Assembly (NCBI RefSeq): GCF_000801105.2 | Contig: NC_079516.1 | Coordinates: 22,295,043 to 22,359,042 of the forward strand | Source: Raphanus sativus | Lineage: Eukaryota > Streptophyta > Magnoliopsida > Brassicales > Brassicaceae | Length of the DNA: 64,000 bases | Reading direction: 5' to 3' | Part shown: positions 11,610 through 23,554 of the stretch, one piece after another | How positions within the stretch are numbered: position 1 is the stretch's first letter | How the letters are laid out: every line of letters starts with the position of its first letter | The notes under the pieces: model-generated | Databases searched by the model: none | What the model saw: the letters and a program-made list of their open reading frames with translations, nothing else | What the model was told of the DNA's origin: nothing | Made by a program: the position numbers and the translations under genes

Positions 11610-11828
11610 ACCCGCACTTTCGAAGCGCGGATCAAAATCTAGTTTTTGATTATAACTAGAGTCAAGGGCATTTTCGACCATAAAATAATGTTAGTAATTT
11701 TAAACTTTTAAGAGTTATTCTAGTAATTTCTCAACTAATTTGAGTCATTCTAGTACACTTCCCAAACCTATAATGTATATAACTTTTTGCCAAAGTCTAA
11801 ATAACTAACCTTATAAAACTTTTCTTAG

Positions 11829-11843
11829 CTGTTTTACGACTTT
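11829..11843. repeat. LINE target-site duplication, left copy
   Basis: CTGTTTTACGACTTT is repeated exactly at 18510-18524. The T-run just after it (to 11850) is the LINE poly(A) tail read on the minus strand. Confidence 0.9.
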
Positions 11844-11886
11844 TTTTTTTGTCATCAAACATACAGACTCATATAGACTCTGCACA

Positions 11887-14800
11887 TCAAACTGGTAGCT
11901 CTGCATCCATGTGAACAACAAAAGACGATTGTTGTCTGGCACTGCGTGCTAGACGATCCGCCATTGAATTTGCCGTCCGTGGTACATAAATGATTTGTGA
12001 GCTGTGGAAACTTCTTTGTAAGCTCTTAATATCCTCCAGATAATTTGCAAACGCTGGCCACTCCTCTGGTTCCGAAACCATCTTCACCAACTGAGAACAA
12101 TCCTTTGCAAAAGTAACCTGAAATTGTCGTAGATTTTTCATACATTCCATTGCCCAGATTAGTGCCTCCACCTCCGAATGAAGGGGTAACATACTTGCCC
12201 GAACATTTCGCGCCCCCATTCATCCCTCATAGCCTTCCAGGGTACTAAACCAGCCTTGTCCCGAAAAAAGTTCCTTATCCTTCCACGAACCATGCATCTG
12301 TGAAACACCATCTTCCTGGGATGGTGACAGGTTGATGGACTTGGGCTGGTATAGGCTGTCTTATCGTCAATTCTTGGGCCTCAGCCCACATAGTAGATTC
12401 CACTTCAGCCAGCTTAAGTGTATCCCTAACATCAATATCCAGATTACTAAAGACCTTGCCATTCCTTGCTTTCCAAATATAGCATAGTATCCATGCAAAC
12501 TGAGAATCCTTCATCTTAGGTAAAACTCTCCAGAATAAGTGATCTATATTAGTGAACAATGATCCCATAGAAAAACATCTGGAGTTGTTGGAATCATTGA
12601 TAACGCCCAAACTTGCCTCGCTGGAGGACATTCAAAAAATACATGATTCAACGATTCCTCCACATTTCCACATCTATCACAACTAATTTCCCCTTTCATT
12701 CCTCGTACTTTTAAATTCTTTTTAACCGCAACACACCCTGATACTATCTGCCAAAGAAAGTGCTTCATCTTTGGTGGACACTTGACCTGCCAACAAAAAG
12801 CCTTCAAAGCATCCACCGTCAGCCCATATAAAACTGGTTGTTTCTCTTTATCTGGGTAAATCCTTTCCACCTCATATCCTGATTTAACCGTATATTTTCC
12901 TTTGTTTGTAAAGTACCAACCATCCTTATGCAAAATCTACTAAGAGGTATACTTTCAATAATCTTTGCATCCAAAGGATCCACCACGACCCGAATGGCTT
13001 GTGAATTCCAAGTCCTAGAACCTGGATCAATAAGAGCGTCAACTGTAAGTTCCGGAAACAAGTTGTGTTGATTTTTGTTTGCTGGTCTCGGGCGAGTGGT
13101 TGGGAGCCAAGGGTCATTCCATACTGAGATAGATGACCATGTTCCCACCCTTTTAATTAGTCCTTTGCTAACCAAAGATCTAGCTGAGACAATACTCCTC
13201 CATCCATATGATGGGGAGTAAGAACGGATTGGTTCCGGGGGTGAAGCATTCCTGAAATACCGACCCTTAAACACTCGAGAAAATAGAGTGTTTGGTTTAT
13301 TTATTAGGCGCCAAAGTTGCTTTCTTAGCATTGCCGTATTAAAGTTCATAATGTCTTTGAAACCCAGTCCACCTTCTTCCTTAGGAAGACACACTTTATC
13401 CCATGATTTCCAATGCATGCCTTTCGTACTTCCTCCAGGACTCCACCAAAATTTTGCTACCGTGCTCGTCAACTTCTTTATAGTAGTTTGTGGTAATCTG
13501 TAACAGGACATTACATGATTTGGTAAGGCCGTAACCACTGACTTGATAACTACTTCCTTCCCTCCTTTTGTAAAAAATCTAAATGTCCACCCATTAATTC
13601 TAGTATCCAAACGATCTTGTACAAACCCGAATACTTGTACCTTAGAACCACTTAAATTTTTCGGCAATCCCAAATAGGACCCCATACCTCCTATATTTTG
13701 AATACCCAGTATGTCCCTCATCTCTTGCCTCCTAGATTTTTCAATTTTGTGCCCAAATTGAATTGACGATTTTTGAAAATTTATCAGTTGACCCGATACA
13801 ACCTCATACTCCTTTAAAATCCTGAGGATAGTCTCACATTCATCCTTCTGCGCTTTGCAAAAGAAAATACTATCATCTGCAAATAGCAGATGAGATATTG
13901 ATGGACAAGCTCTCGCTACTTTCATTCCCTTTTCCTTGCTCCGCTTTTTTAATATTTGCGATCAGCGCCTCCGTACACAAGATAAAAAGGTATGGGGAAA
14001 GGGGATCCCCCTGCCTAAGACCCCTCTGTGGGGTTATAAGTCCCTTTGGTTGCCCATTTAGTAAAACCCGGTACTGAACTGAAGAAATACATTCCATTAT
14101 TAATTTCGTCCAATGTGGGTCGAACCCTAGTTTGTTGAGTAATGCCTTTATAAAATCTCATTCCACCCTATCATACGCTTTACTCATGTCAGTTTTTATC
14201 GCCATATACCTATTTTGACAAGATTTATTTGTCCGCAACCTATGGAACATCTCTTGAGCAATAAGAATATTATCTGAAATTAACCTCCGAGGAACAAACG
14301 CTGATTGTGTTTCCGAAATAAGCCTTGGAAGACATATTTTCAACCTCTCACAAAGTACCTTTGATATAATCGTATATCCTACATTACAAAGACTGATGGG
14401 TCTCAGTTCTATCATACGTGTAGGTCTTTCCGTTTTTGGAATCATACAAATATTAGTCAGATTTAACTGTGGGTCCAAATCTCCTGTGCTTAAAAAATGA
14501 TTCACCAACTCCACCAGATCCTCCTTAATAATATGCCAAGAAACTTGAAAAAATAACGCAGTCATTCCATCCGGACCTGGTGCCTTTTCAGGATGCATCA
14601 TAAATAAGGCTCGTTTTACCTCATCCTCCGTTGCGGCCCGGAGAAGCCGTTGATTCATCTGAAGAGAAATAGATGGAACTACTTCTTCCAAAAAATGATC
14701 AAAATTAGAAGGATCAGTTTAGGTAAAGAGACTCCCAAAGTAATCCACCGCAACCTTTTCAACTCCATCTGCATCCGTTATCCAATTACTTGCCTCATCA

Positions 14801-15926
14801 TACAGTCCCACAATCCTATTACGGATTCGTCTTTGCCTTGTCAATGCATGGTAAAAATTAGTATTAAGATCCCCCGATGAATACCACATATTCCGACTTT
14901 TCTGATGTCAATACTTCTCTTCATCCTTATATGCTTCCTGCAACTTCTTAGACACCTCCACAATCTCCTCCTGTGATCTTGAGTCATCAGTTTGTACTTC
15001 TTCTAGCGCTTTTTGAAGCTCTGCAATTTTTTTCTTCCCATACGGTGGATTATTCTTTCTCCAAGCCGCAATCTCATGCCTACAATTACTAATTTTTGAA
15101 ACTATGTCCTCGGAGATGCCAGGTCCAGATTCCTTCCATCCTGAAGCAATCGATTCCAAAAGACCTTCCTGTCCAATCCATTTTTTATCAAATCGGAATT
15201 GTCCTTTTCTTTTACGAACTTTATCCTCAGTAAAGACAACTAACGGTCGATGGTCTGATCCTACCATTCCCAAATATTCCGTATAAGAAACCGGGAAAAG
15301 AGTGTGTCATTCCTCATTGGCTAAAGCCCGATCCAGTCGGCATCTTATCGTAACGGCCCCCTTACCCCTTCCCCATCTACCCTGCCAAGACATTTTTTTC
15401 CTCTGGCCGGAAACTCTAATAGTCCACTGTTTCTTATCATATCATTGAAGGGGATGAAAGAATTAGCACTCCTTAATTTTCCTCCATCTTTCTCATGATT
15501 GCCGGTAATTTCATTCAAATCTCCAATTATAAACCATGGTTCCGATCTCGCCAAACCGTACCGAGTCAATCTCTCCCAGACCTGCTCCCTTAGTTTCGGT
15601 ACCGGATCACCGTACACAAAACTTAAAAAATCCTTTTACCAAGAGTGACTGCTTTCACAACTATTATCCTATTACTCGTGTACAGAATCTGTGACTGAAA
15701 TTCATTATTATATAAAAGTGCCAATCCTCCACTTCTCCCATTTGGGTTCACCGTAACCAGATTATCGTACCCTAAATGGGCCTGTAAACCTTGTAAAAAA
15801 ACTGCATCTTGTTTTGTTTCCGAAAGAAACAAAAAATCTGGTTTATATCTCTGCCATATTTCCCGCAAAATAACTCATCGTCCACTTACTTCCCACTCCC
15901 CGGCAATTCCAACTTAAAATTTTCAT
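11887..15926 (-). pseudogene. LINE ORF2: endonuclease, reverse transcriptase, RNase H (broken)
   Basis: The start MKILSWNCRG at 15926 opens an AP-type endonuclease. It continues as PDFLFLSETKQ and FIIGDLNE and ends near GSDHRP (about 15255). The reverse transcriptase carries EKAPGPDGM, ELRPISLCN, QRGLRQGDPLSPYLF and the catalytic FADD at 13883-13872. A zf-RVT region with Cys/His spacing follows (about 12650-12760), then a C-terminal plant-type RNase H (about 11900-12200). The original frame was about 1,340 codons. Frameshifts occur near 15850, 15620 and 13930, among others. The Trp codon just after YDRVE (about 14157) is now a stop. The product would have nicked target DNA and copied the element RNA, but cannot be made from this copy. 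Confidence 0.9.
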
Positions 15927-16788
15927 ATTAAAAAAATTAAACAAAGCTCTATTGAGCGAAGAGATCCCGATGCGATGATATCGTGATATCTCATGAAAGC
16001 CAATACAACCTTCCTTCCAATTTCCATAAACCATAAAAATTCCTTAAACTTACATTCAAAATCCCAGCTAAAAACTAAGCATCCATGACTTTTCTCAGAA
16101 CCGAATATTTCACTTTTCCACTGATCCAAAAATACAAGGCACAAACAAATGGACACTAAAAATAACCAAAACGAAAACCACAATAAAGTAAATCCTTGAA
16201 GAATGCGTTGCTTCCTCGTTATTTTACGAGTAACACATTTACAGTCAACCCAAAGCCTCGTACTCCTTCTTGAACTAATACCCGATACAATCTCACTTCT
16301 TCTTAACGTAACCAATACCAATAAATCTGAGTCAACACTCCATCTGTCCCACTTGTGCCAAGATACCATTAAAAACCATTGTGGAACCACAGACCATCGT
16401 TTCCAGCCATTCCAAAAAAACAAGCAATACTCATAACCTGTTCCTTCTTGACACAGTATATCATTTCCAAATATGACAATCAAAACCGACCCTATATAAT
16501 AAACTAGACCACCTGCCAAGCCAAAATAAGACCCATAACACAAACTGAACTCACCAATATTATTCCATTGCATAACTTTAACAGCCTCAAACAACCAGTA
16601 AGAAACTTCAACCACCAAACCAGGAATAAAATCCTCATTTAAAACAGAAAATAAAAACTTGCTCATAGAGCTTATTAATAATTTAAAGCAAACCCCCATA
16701 GCAAGACCTCCATCCTGCTTATTAGTCTTCTTGATAAGAAGAACTTGATCCATAAAGTTAAGGTTTCTGATGAACCGCCAGCATAAAG

Positions 16789-17953
16789 TTAAGGTTCCTC
16801 CTCTGTCTTCTGCCCTTTTGCATCCTCATTCACCAGTGTCACCTCAGTATCTTCAAGAGCGGCGTGTTCCTCGAGCTCCAGAGTCATCGCTGCCATTTCT
16901 GCTTCTGTAAGATCCGGGAAGTTATCAGCTGCCTCCAAGTCATCCCACTCCATCACCTCATCCTCCCTAATCTTCAACTGGCCCTCTACTAAGCCCTGGA
17001 GCTGCTTTAGTCCCTGCTCTGTACCTTTAGGATCCGAAATAACTTCGTTCCCGTTCGCCTGCGTCTGAATTAACTGTTCTTGAAACCCTTGAGATACGGC
17101 CATCTGTTGATCTTCCCCTGCAGTCCTTATCTCTCCTTCTTCCTGTGCGTCGTCCTGCACCCAGAGCTGTTTTCTGGGAGACTCTTTCTTCTTCCCTCCC
17201 TGATCAATAACACCCGCATCATCTCGTCGCGAAGGTCTTTGCTTCACCTCCTCCCCATTTCCTCTTGTGTTTCCTTTGTATCCAGAGGGCCTCCTATTAC
17301 TTCTGTCAGCAACTCTCACCCACTGAGCATCAGTTTCCTCACCCACTTTACCCTTTCCCTTACAATAATATTCTTTTGCGTCCCGTTCCCGATTCTGTGG
17401 CGCTCCATTACCATGCATCACCACGCCTTTGTAGCTTCTAGCCCTATCATCATGCTTATTCCCTTCGTGCCATCCTCCACCGCACCTCACGGATCTCCAT
17501 TTTCCTCTCTGGATGTTGCTTAAACCCTTTCATCAATGGGCATTTCGCCTCTTGATGGCAGAGACTGCCACATGCCTCACAATAACCGAACAGTTTCTCA
17601 TACCTGAGTAGAATAGGAACTTCTTCCCCTTCATAGAATTCACCACCTGTGAAATCTACAGACGTCTCGAAGCAAAGCTCCTTGAACGCATCCACCACGA
17701 CCAGTACTCCCATCAATTCCAAATCCACCTCACCCGTCCAATAGCATCACCGATGCTCTCGAAAGGTTGGTATTGTCCTGAACTCTTTCGAGACACCCAA
17801 AACGGGATTTCCGATGGATAGTTTAGGGACCTCTTTGGTTGCCACTTTGCCACCGCAATCATCCAGAAGTCGAAATGATATGGTCTCTTGCGAGTTCCCT
17901 CTCCATTCCTTGTGTCCCCCGAGTTCCCAATCAAATGACCAAGATAAGATCAC
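16789..17953 (-). pseudogene. LINE ORF1 (DUF4283/zinc-knuckle type, broken)
   Basis: The N-terminal part (17953 to about 17730) contains RPYHFDFW and YPSEIPFWV, as in DUF4283-type LINE ORF1. The next segment has a CCHC knuckle, CEACGSLCHQEAKC (C-x2-C-x4-H-x4-C), near 17580. A Gln/Glu-rich tail follows and ends in a highly acidic stretch. At least two frameshifts separate these pieces. ORF1 proteins bind the element RNA. The far N-terminus is not visible. Confidence 0.75.
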
Positions 17954-18524
17954 TGCTTTTCTGTGAATAAAAATTGAAAATTGAAAACGATGAGAATTGC
18001 AACCATGTCAACCAAGTTTATATAAGAAACCAAAATCTTCATCTCATTAATCCGTAAGGAAGCGAAATTAGAGAAAAATATTTCCCCAAATCCCATCTCA
18101 ATATCACAATAATCAAATCTGTAATCTCCATATCATCCAGTTTCCAAATCCAACAACATCGAATCCCCACTTTGTATAATTGTAAAGCGCAGAGTAAATA
18201 CCTTTCAAAACCAACGATTCCCTTTGAATATGAATGAGAGAATCTGGAGCCAATTCGCCATCGAGACCAGCCAAGAATTTCCTTTCTTTGAGCCAACACT
18301 ATCATGATTCTCTACTGTCCCTTTCCTGATTCGCTCCCTCATCACCACCTTTCCCAAATCGAACCCTCATTATCTCTCTGAGATTTGAAATAGATCCCTT
18401 GTGAACCTCTCTCTGATTCTCCCCATTATCACCGATCGACCCTAAATCGCCTTACTCGTCGCCCTCGCCTCCCGTTTCTCTTTTACTTTTTTTTTAGTCA
18501 CATATCATACTGTTTTACGACTTT

Positions 18525-20634
18525 CAATGCATTCAATGTAGTAAATAACCATTGCCTAATGTGTACTCATACCTTGTTTCTTATATGGGTGTCGTGTGTA
18601 TATATGACGAGTGTATTTGTATTTAATGAGAAGGTATTATTATATCATCTGCAAAGCGTGAGTTCATTGTATGTATATATATCTATACGAGAGATTTACC
18701 ATTTAGGTCACTTTTTTAGTTTATACACCACAATCAGTCACTTTAGTATACTGAAACACTTTTTTAAGTAGTGAAATACAACTTTGTCCTCTAATATTAT
18801 GGAACAGAAATTATTTTTTCTTTTTAAACTTTTACACTAGTTTTCAGCCATATGTTCTCTTATCTCTTTGCACAGGAACCAATATACCACTTTGCAGTGA
18901 AAAATTAAAAAGCTTTACGCCGGAGGTAATATGACTTCACGCCAGAAGAGTTGACGGTGACCACCTTCTTTCTCTTCAGTGCCGAGTTGGAATCCAGAAA
19001 ATTATTTGAAAAGGCCATCGAATTTTGGTTATAAATTATGATTTGTTAAAAATCAGAAATTATTAGAAAACTTGTGTTTTGCTTGTCTTTTGATTATAAA
19101 TGGTTAATCTATACAAAATTTGTAAGTTTTAGAGGTGAAATCGTCAAAAAGTTAAAGATCTCATAAAAAAAATCAATGGCGGCTCTGATATGAGTTGCAG
19201 AAAAAGTAGAAAACCCTAATTTAAAGAAGACGAATTTATTACAAAACTGCCACTCCGTCAAAAATATTGTATGTACATTATCTTTCGGATGTACATGTGT
19301 ACACATCCACTTTGTATACATATGTACATTAATTTTATACATGTGCATTTTATCTATGTAGTGTACATTTGTACACATGCATTTTATCTATGTAGTATAC
19401 ATGTGTTCGTATATATATGAAGAGGAGAAAATTTCTATGTACATTGTGTAAACATTGTCTGCAATGTGTTAATATTAGAATGAGTTTCAGACATTGTAAG
19501 GTTTAGTTTTTTAGATGAAAAGACAAAAAAAAAACAAAAAATGTTTTTTTGAAAAAATATGTGCACAAGTAATTTAAGTGTACAATACAAATTAGATGTA
19601 CACATGTACTGTCTGAATATAATGTACACAGGGATAGTAAATCTGGGTGACAATTTTTTAAAAACCTGTCTGAATATCAAAATCAACAAACCTAAAAATC
19701 AAAAACCCAACAACATCTCTAACCTCTGATTCATCTTTACGCACCCCAGATTTATCTTTGTCTTTGAGAGATTCCAAAAACCCAACAACATCTCTAATCT
19801 CTGATTCAATAAAGAGAGAGGGGAATTACAAACCTAAAAATCAAAATCAATATTTAAAAACCAAATCAAAAGCCTAATCTCCTCTTTCTTTAGATCACCG
19901 CCGCGAAAAAGAAATTCCAGATCAACAATCCTAATTACTCAATTCTCTTGGTCGCCGCCGTGAGAAGCGAGGCCATGAGCCAGTATTCCCCTTGAGATGG
20001 CTCCTTTAATGGTTCCGGAGAAGGATTCATGATTTTTGAAACTCTCAATTAAATCATGGTGGAGATGAATGGTGGGTTTCCTGCTGACGGAGAGAGAAGT
20101 GGAAGAGTTTGAGAAATCTTGAAAAAGAAGACAAGAGGCGTTTGTCCAGAGAAGGTAAAAGAAGGATTTTGCAGCGAAAGATGATGAAAGGAAGTTTAAA
20201 CCAGGTGACTAAAGAAGTTCTGTAATGAAAATGAGAGGTTGGTTTAAAGTGATCGAGGAAGAAGAAACAACGCCGTTAAAAGAAGTGAATGTAGAAGATA
20301 AAGTCTAATTAATAAACATTTTTTTTTAAAAAAGACATGTGTTATCTAAATAACAGAGAAAAAGAATGAAAGGGTACAAATGAAATTTCGCTTGTCATTT
20401 GGTAGGAAGAAGACAAAATAAAGTGTGGTGGTAGTCATATGTGACTTAACATGTAGTATAAAAGATAGAAAGTGACCTACAATGTTATTTTTTCTATTTA
20501 TATTGGTCACCTCCTTTTATCACTATCAAAATTTTGAGAGTTTCTCATAATAGTGACATTATAATTAGTAAAAAAAATTATATATAAATATCAATAGATT
20601 GTGTATTTATGAAAAGGCTGTATATTATTATTTA
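18525..20634. other. Non-coding region, possible decayed TIR element
   Basis: No gene is supported. Roughly inverted sequences near 18700-18760 (TTTAGGTCACTTTTTTAGTTTATAC) and 20410-20500 could be the ends of a 1.8-kb Mutator-like element, but no target duplication could be fixed. Bases 19260-19620 carry many TGTACA and TACATGTG words, including a duplicated GCATTTTATCTATGTAGT. Bases 19680-19810 contain a duplicated AAAACCCAACAACATCTCTAA. Confidence 0.35.
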
Positions 20635-20665
20635 CTAGGTGATTCTCCCGTGCTCATGCACGGGA
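20635..20665 (-). mobile_element. Helitron 3' terminus (minus strand)
   Basis: On the plus strand CTAG (20635-20638) follows an A, and a perfect 8-bp hairpin TCCCGTGC/GCACGGGA lies at 20646-20665. This is the mirror image of a Helitron 3' end. The matching 5' end was not found to the right, so the element may be truncated or interrupted. Confidence 0.65.
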
Positions 20666-23318
20666 ATAAATACTTATAAAATAATCAAAACATAATAATT
20701 GTAAAATATTTACATATGTTTTTTATAACTTTCAAGTAACTTTATAACTTATATTTATGATGAATAAAGAGAATTGTATATATATATCATTCTATAGATA
20801 TATCTATACATTTGTTCATAACTTTTAAGTTATTTTAATTTATATCATGAAAATAAGTATCACTATGTTCTCATCTTAATTAGATATGCGATTCTATTTA
20901 TAGTAGTTTGGATTAATTCATGTATGGTATCGTTAAGCTCCATATTTGGTTTGAAAGTAAACAACACTTTTTAATTAAGTTAAAATTAGATTAATTTCAT
21001 TTAGTTTGGTTCATTTTATTAGATTTGTAAATATATTTATACAAGTTTTTATAATTTAATATATGTTTTCTGAGAAAAGAAATATAAAGCTGGAATTGCA
21101 TTAATAATTACTTCTAATATTTTTAAATATTAATATATGTTATTTTGGAGAAAATTATATAAAATAAATTAATGTGCTAAGAGATTGAGAATTGAATAAG
21201 CAAACCAATTCGGAAATATTTCAAAACTTCATTGATTAATTTCAAATTCGTAAGGTAGTTACACCCATAAATTCAAAAGGTTGTATCTATCCGTGTGTTT
21301 TCATCTTAATTAGATATCTTATTTCAAACATAATATTTTGGACAGTTCAAGTGTTCATTGTTGGGTATGTTTTGCATCTATTATTTCAAATTGGACAACT
21401 ATTTTTTTTACTTTAAAAATATTAAAATTGGATTACTATTCTTAGCTTAATTTAGTTCAGTTCATCCTTTTATATTTGTAATATATTTTATAAATCTTAT
21501 AAAGTTTGGTAAGTTTATTTTTAAAAAGATAAAAACACAGAAAATGTTGTAGTTGCATTCATGAACATATTTTATAATATTTGAAAATTCATGTACATAT
21601 ATGAATATTTATAAAAAAAACTAAATCATAATAATTGGTAAATCATCACTTGTTTAGAATTGTGAATACATTTTATAATTTAATCAATGAAAGTCGGGTA
21701 AAAAATAATTTTAATTTATAATTTTTCTTAATGATATTAGATGATCACTTTACGTTGTTTGAAATTAATTTTCTTAAAATCAATTAATCAAAAATATAAT
21801 CATTATAAAAATATGTTTTCTTAAAAATTATCTTAACTATTTTTTAATTATATATACACCTATATATTTTGAAAATTATTAGATATTCACTTTTTATTTA
21901 TGTTTTTAGCGAAAAATATAAAGTAGGAAAAAATAAATTCGTTTTTTTGTATATAAAAAATCTATATATTTTATAGATATTTCCTTTTTACTATATATAT
22001 GGGTTTATAAAATAAATAAACTATAATAAAAAGATAATTAAAGCTTTATTAATAAAAAGGAAACTAAACAATTTTTAGTAATGATAATTAGGTATAGCTA
22101 AAATTAATTCATTAAGGGTATTCACATAATCAACCATCATGAGAATCAACGTGAGCATGACACATATGAAACTGACTTCTCAAATAATATTATAGAGATC
22201 AGTTTATTCAACAAACTTAGTCTATCTAAACATATACTATAATTTTTATTAAGCTAATCATAAATTAACTATTAACGTATAAAAGGATATTTTTCTTCTT
22301 TCCTTAAATAAAAACTACTAAATTATCTAATATGATTAAAATATATAGAAAAATTAATGATTTTGAATAATAAAAATTTGGTAACAGTTTTTATATCCTT
22401 CATCATTTTGTTTAATTTTATATTATTAAAATAGATTAAACAGTTATATTCATCATATAATAAAAATTTGTATTTTTTGTATATGTAACTATTTTAAAAT
22501 GACTTAAAATTACCAAGATTATTAAAGTTGTTTTATTATTATTATTACACAAAAATATGTAACCTGATACAAGATACAACAAAAAAAACATAAGTGATTA
22601 CATAAGTGCTAAAATATCAATTTTTGAAAGTTGGACCAGATACCGACTCTGTATACCTACTGGTTGACTGGTTGGACCGGTTCAACCGTCGAACCGAATT
22701 TTTAGTTTTTTAAAATTAAATATATATATATATATATATAATCATATATTTATGTTATATTATCCAAATAGTTGTTTTACATATAATATGTTATATGTTC
22801 CCTTTTATTAACTAAATAAATAAATAATATATACAAATCTAACTATATATTCACTAAACAAGTGAATACTATGTAAAATAAAATTTATAAAAATTAAATG
22901 ATTAACCATTTAAATTAGCGTATTTATTTATTCTTACAACTAAAATCCTAAATTTTATGAATATAACAAACTCAAAATAATATATAAAAATCAAAATATA
23001 TTATTTTACATTCATTCTTAAGAAAATATAATTAAATAGACCAATTAAATAACATAGTTAAACATTGATTATGGAATATTACATTTTTAATAATAACTGA
23101 AAACACGTTTATTATATGTTGATATTTTAGAACCGGGTTTTGAAATTGATCCAAATAACAGGTTTTAGCTGACTTTGTCATTTTTTCTCAAATACTGATT
23201 TTAAACTGAACCGGATTTGACGAATAATGGTCGGACCGTTTGACCGGTCCGTCCGGTTTCAAAACTGGATATGATAAAAAATTAATGATAAACTATATTT
23301 TTCACATTTTAACTTTCA
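20666..23318. other. AT-rich, gene-free stretch between Helitron termini
   Basis: No coding potential is seen. Two GC-richer patches of GGTTGGACCGGTTCAACC and GACCGTTTGACCGGTCC type (22640-22700 and 23225-23270) stand out from the AT background and look like internal Helitron repeats. Confidence 0.5.
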
Positions 23319-23319
23319 C

Positions 23320-23340
23320 CCCGCGCGGGTTATCATCTAG
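23320..23340 (+). mobile_element. Helitron 3' terminus (plus strand)
   Basis: The perfect palindrome CCCGCGCGGG (23320-23329) is followed by TTATCAT and CTAG (23337-23340), then T. The 5' end was not located. Confidence 0.65.
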
Positions 23341-23421
23341 TAGCTAAGTAAAAGAGAAATAACTATATATATGAGAATAACTAGCTAACTAAAAATGGTA
23401 AGCGTAGGCATTAAAAATGAA

Positions 23422-23445
23422 CTAGAGTTTGACCCGCACATCCAT
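23422..23445 (-). mobile_element. Helitron 3' terminus (minus strand), second
   Basis: A then CTAG at 23422-23425, with a 5-bp hairpin CCGCA/TGCGG a few bases further on. Only about 130 bp lie between this end and the next Helitron, so it is probably an older copy cut by the 23555-24951 insertion. Confidence 0.5.
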
Positions 23446-23554
23446 GCGGATACGTTTTCAGATTTATATAACTTCTTCATTCTGTTTATACATAACAAAT
23501 TTATTTTCAAGTTATTGGTAGAGATTTCTCGAATGCTTTTCATTTACCACTTAA

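Larger units (their letters stand above)
10004..11642 (+). mobile_element. Non-autonomous Helitron, 1.64 kb
   Basis: The 5' end TCTATATTATTAAAG follows an A. The 3' end is CTAG (11639-11642) followed by T, as expected for insertion between A and T without target duplication. A terminal hairpin CCGCACTT/AAGCGCGG (11612-11630, one mismatch) sits 8 bases before CTAG. No Rep/helicase coding is present, so any movement would depend on another element. Inside are an (AT)n run and a 275-bp tandem duplication that reaches almost to the terminal hairpin. Confidence 0.75.
11844..18509 (-). mobile_element. Full-length L1-type LINE, 6.7 kb
   Basis: A minus-strand non-LTR retrotransposon bounded by a 15-bp target duplication (CTGTTTTACGACTTT). 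The 5' end is near 18509 and the poly(A) tail lies at about 11844-11850. In order it holds a 5' leader (17954-18509), ORF1 with a zinc knuckle, a spacer of about 0.85 kb and ORF2 with endonuclease, reverse transcriptase, a zf-RVT region and RNase H. This order fits the plant L1 clade. Both ORFs are broken by frameshifts and stops, so this copy is inactive, but complete ends plus a perfect target duplication suggest it is not ancient. Confidence 0.9.

Noticed and set aside
15923..16753. 276-codon minus-strand frame in the LINE inter-ORF spacer
   Set aside because: It overlaps the true ORF2 start in another phase and has a biased Trp/Phe/Leu composition without a recognisable domain; likely chance openness of the spacer.
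18700..20500. Definite Pack-MULE with gene capture
   Set aside because: Inverted ends are too diverged and no 9-bp duplication was found; no captured exon recognised.
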